Source: Margaritifera margaritifera (Eukaryota > Mollusca > Bivalvia > Unionida > Margaritiferidae). Taken from it: 64,000 bases of DNA. The notes below the pieces were generated by a model that searched no databases, was not told the DNA's origin, and worked only from the letters and a program-made list of their open reading frames with translations. Positions 63,697 through 64,000 of this stretch are shown in pieces; the first letter of the stretch is position 1, and each line of letters opens with the position of its first letter. The stretch covers positions 62,001-126,000 of the forward strand of contig JAQPZY010000384.1 of assembly GCA_029931535.1 (NCBI GenBank), in the 5' to 3' direction. Made by a program: the position numbers and the translations under genes.

Positions 63697-64000
63697 CTGC
63701 AAGATGAGATATTCGTTATCGCGTACAAAGATCATGAGGTAAGATGAGGTGTATTTTACTGTATTTCGTAACTGTTGCCTGCCTTTCAGATAAACAAAAT
63801 CGACAGGGATTGAAATGAATGTCCCTCGTGAGAGAAACCAAAGTTTATATCACAGTTGTGATTGCTTACTTTCTCTTGATTTCGTTTTTAATTAAACCAA
63901 GATGGAGAAATTGTCATCTCACAGTAGTTGGCGCAAATGATAGTAATCAATATATAATTGGAATTTTAACAGAGAAACGATATTGCAAAAACAATAAGAA

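Overview
This is a gene-poor, AT-rich stretch of animal nuclear DNA. It has spliced coding exons with GT-AG borders, tRNA-derived SINEs, LINE, Penelope and Maverick-type fragments, and very many long (TA)n, (GA)n, (GATA)n and (ACAT)n microsatellites. The repeat content and the type of metalloprotease point to a lophotrochozoan, most likely a mollusc. I cannot name a species. There is no sign of bacterial, organellar or intact viral DNA.

The one gene I can reconstruct with confidence is on the minus strand across the right third, about 63.7 kb down to 43.2 kb. It encodes a secreted M12B (ADAM/ADAMTS-like) metalloprotease. Eleven coding exons join in phase: a furin-site exon, the catalytic domain, the zinc-site exon pair, the Met-turn, and a cysteine-rich tail. 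The 5' end (signal peptide and most of the prodomain) lies beyond the right edge. The third zinc-binding histidine is replaced by arginine, so the product may be a catalytically dead protease. The reading frame closes with a TAG that is the last codon of exon 11, directly against a consensus splice donor. A probable 3'-UTR exon follows near 42.5-42.7 kb.

The introns carry decayed mobile DNA: a LINE reverse-transcriptase fragment (51.9-52.7 kb), a broken transposon-associated gene on the opposite strand (55.8-57.4 kb), a LINE C-terminal fragment (59.8-60.1 kb), a 53-bp minisatellite (60.3-60.9 kb) and a long ACAT array (62.4-62.8 kb).

The middle (12.9-39.3 kb) is an old, rearranged set of segmental duplications with no clear gene. 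Blocks at 12.9-15.1, 16.2-18.1, 19.6-20.1 and 22.1-23.1 kb recur, diverged and shuffled, at 24.2-25.9, 33.5-36.4, 30.6-30.9 and 37.1-37.95 kb, with further pieces at 38.6-39.3 kb. One copy carries a 252-bp SINE with a 13-bp target-site duplication, and the paralogous block keeps the empty site. At 39.85-41.46 kb lies the broken N-terminal part of a Maverick/Polinton-type family B DNA polymerase.

The left part (0-12 kb) holds a TIR-like inverted-repeat element (0.13-2.16 kb), tRNA-SINE copies in head-to-head arrangement (3.2-4.7 kb), an inverted duplication (7.7-8.7 kb) and a degenerate Jockey-like LINE (9.55-11.2 kb). A Penelope endonuclease fragment sits at 15.2-15.5 kb. Most remaining DNA is unannotated, low-complexity, AT-rich sequence.
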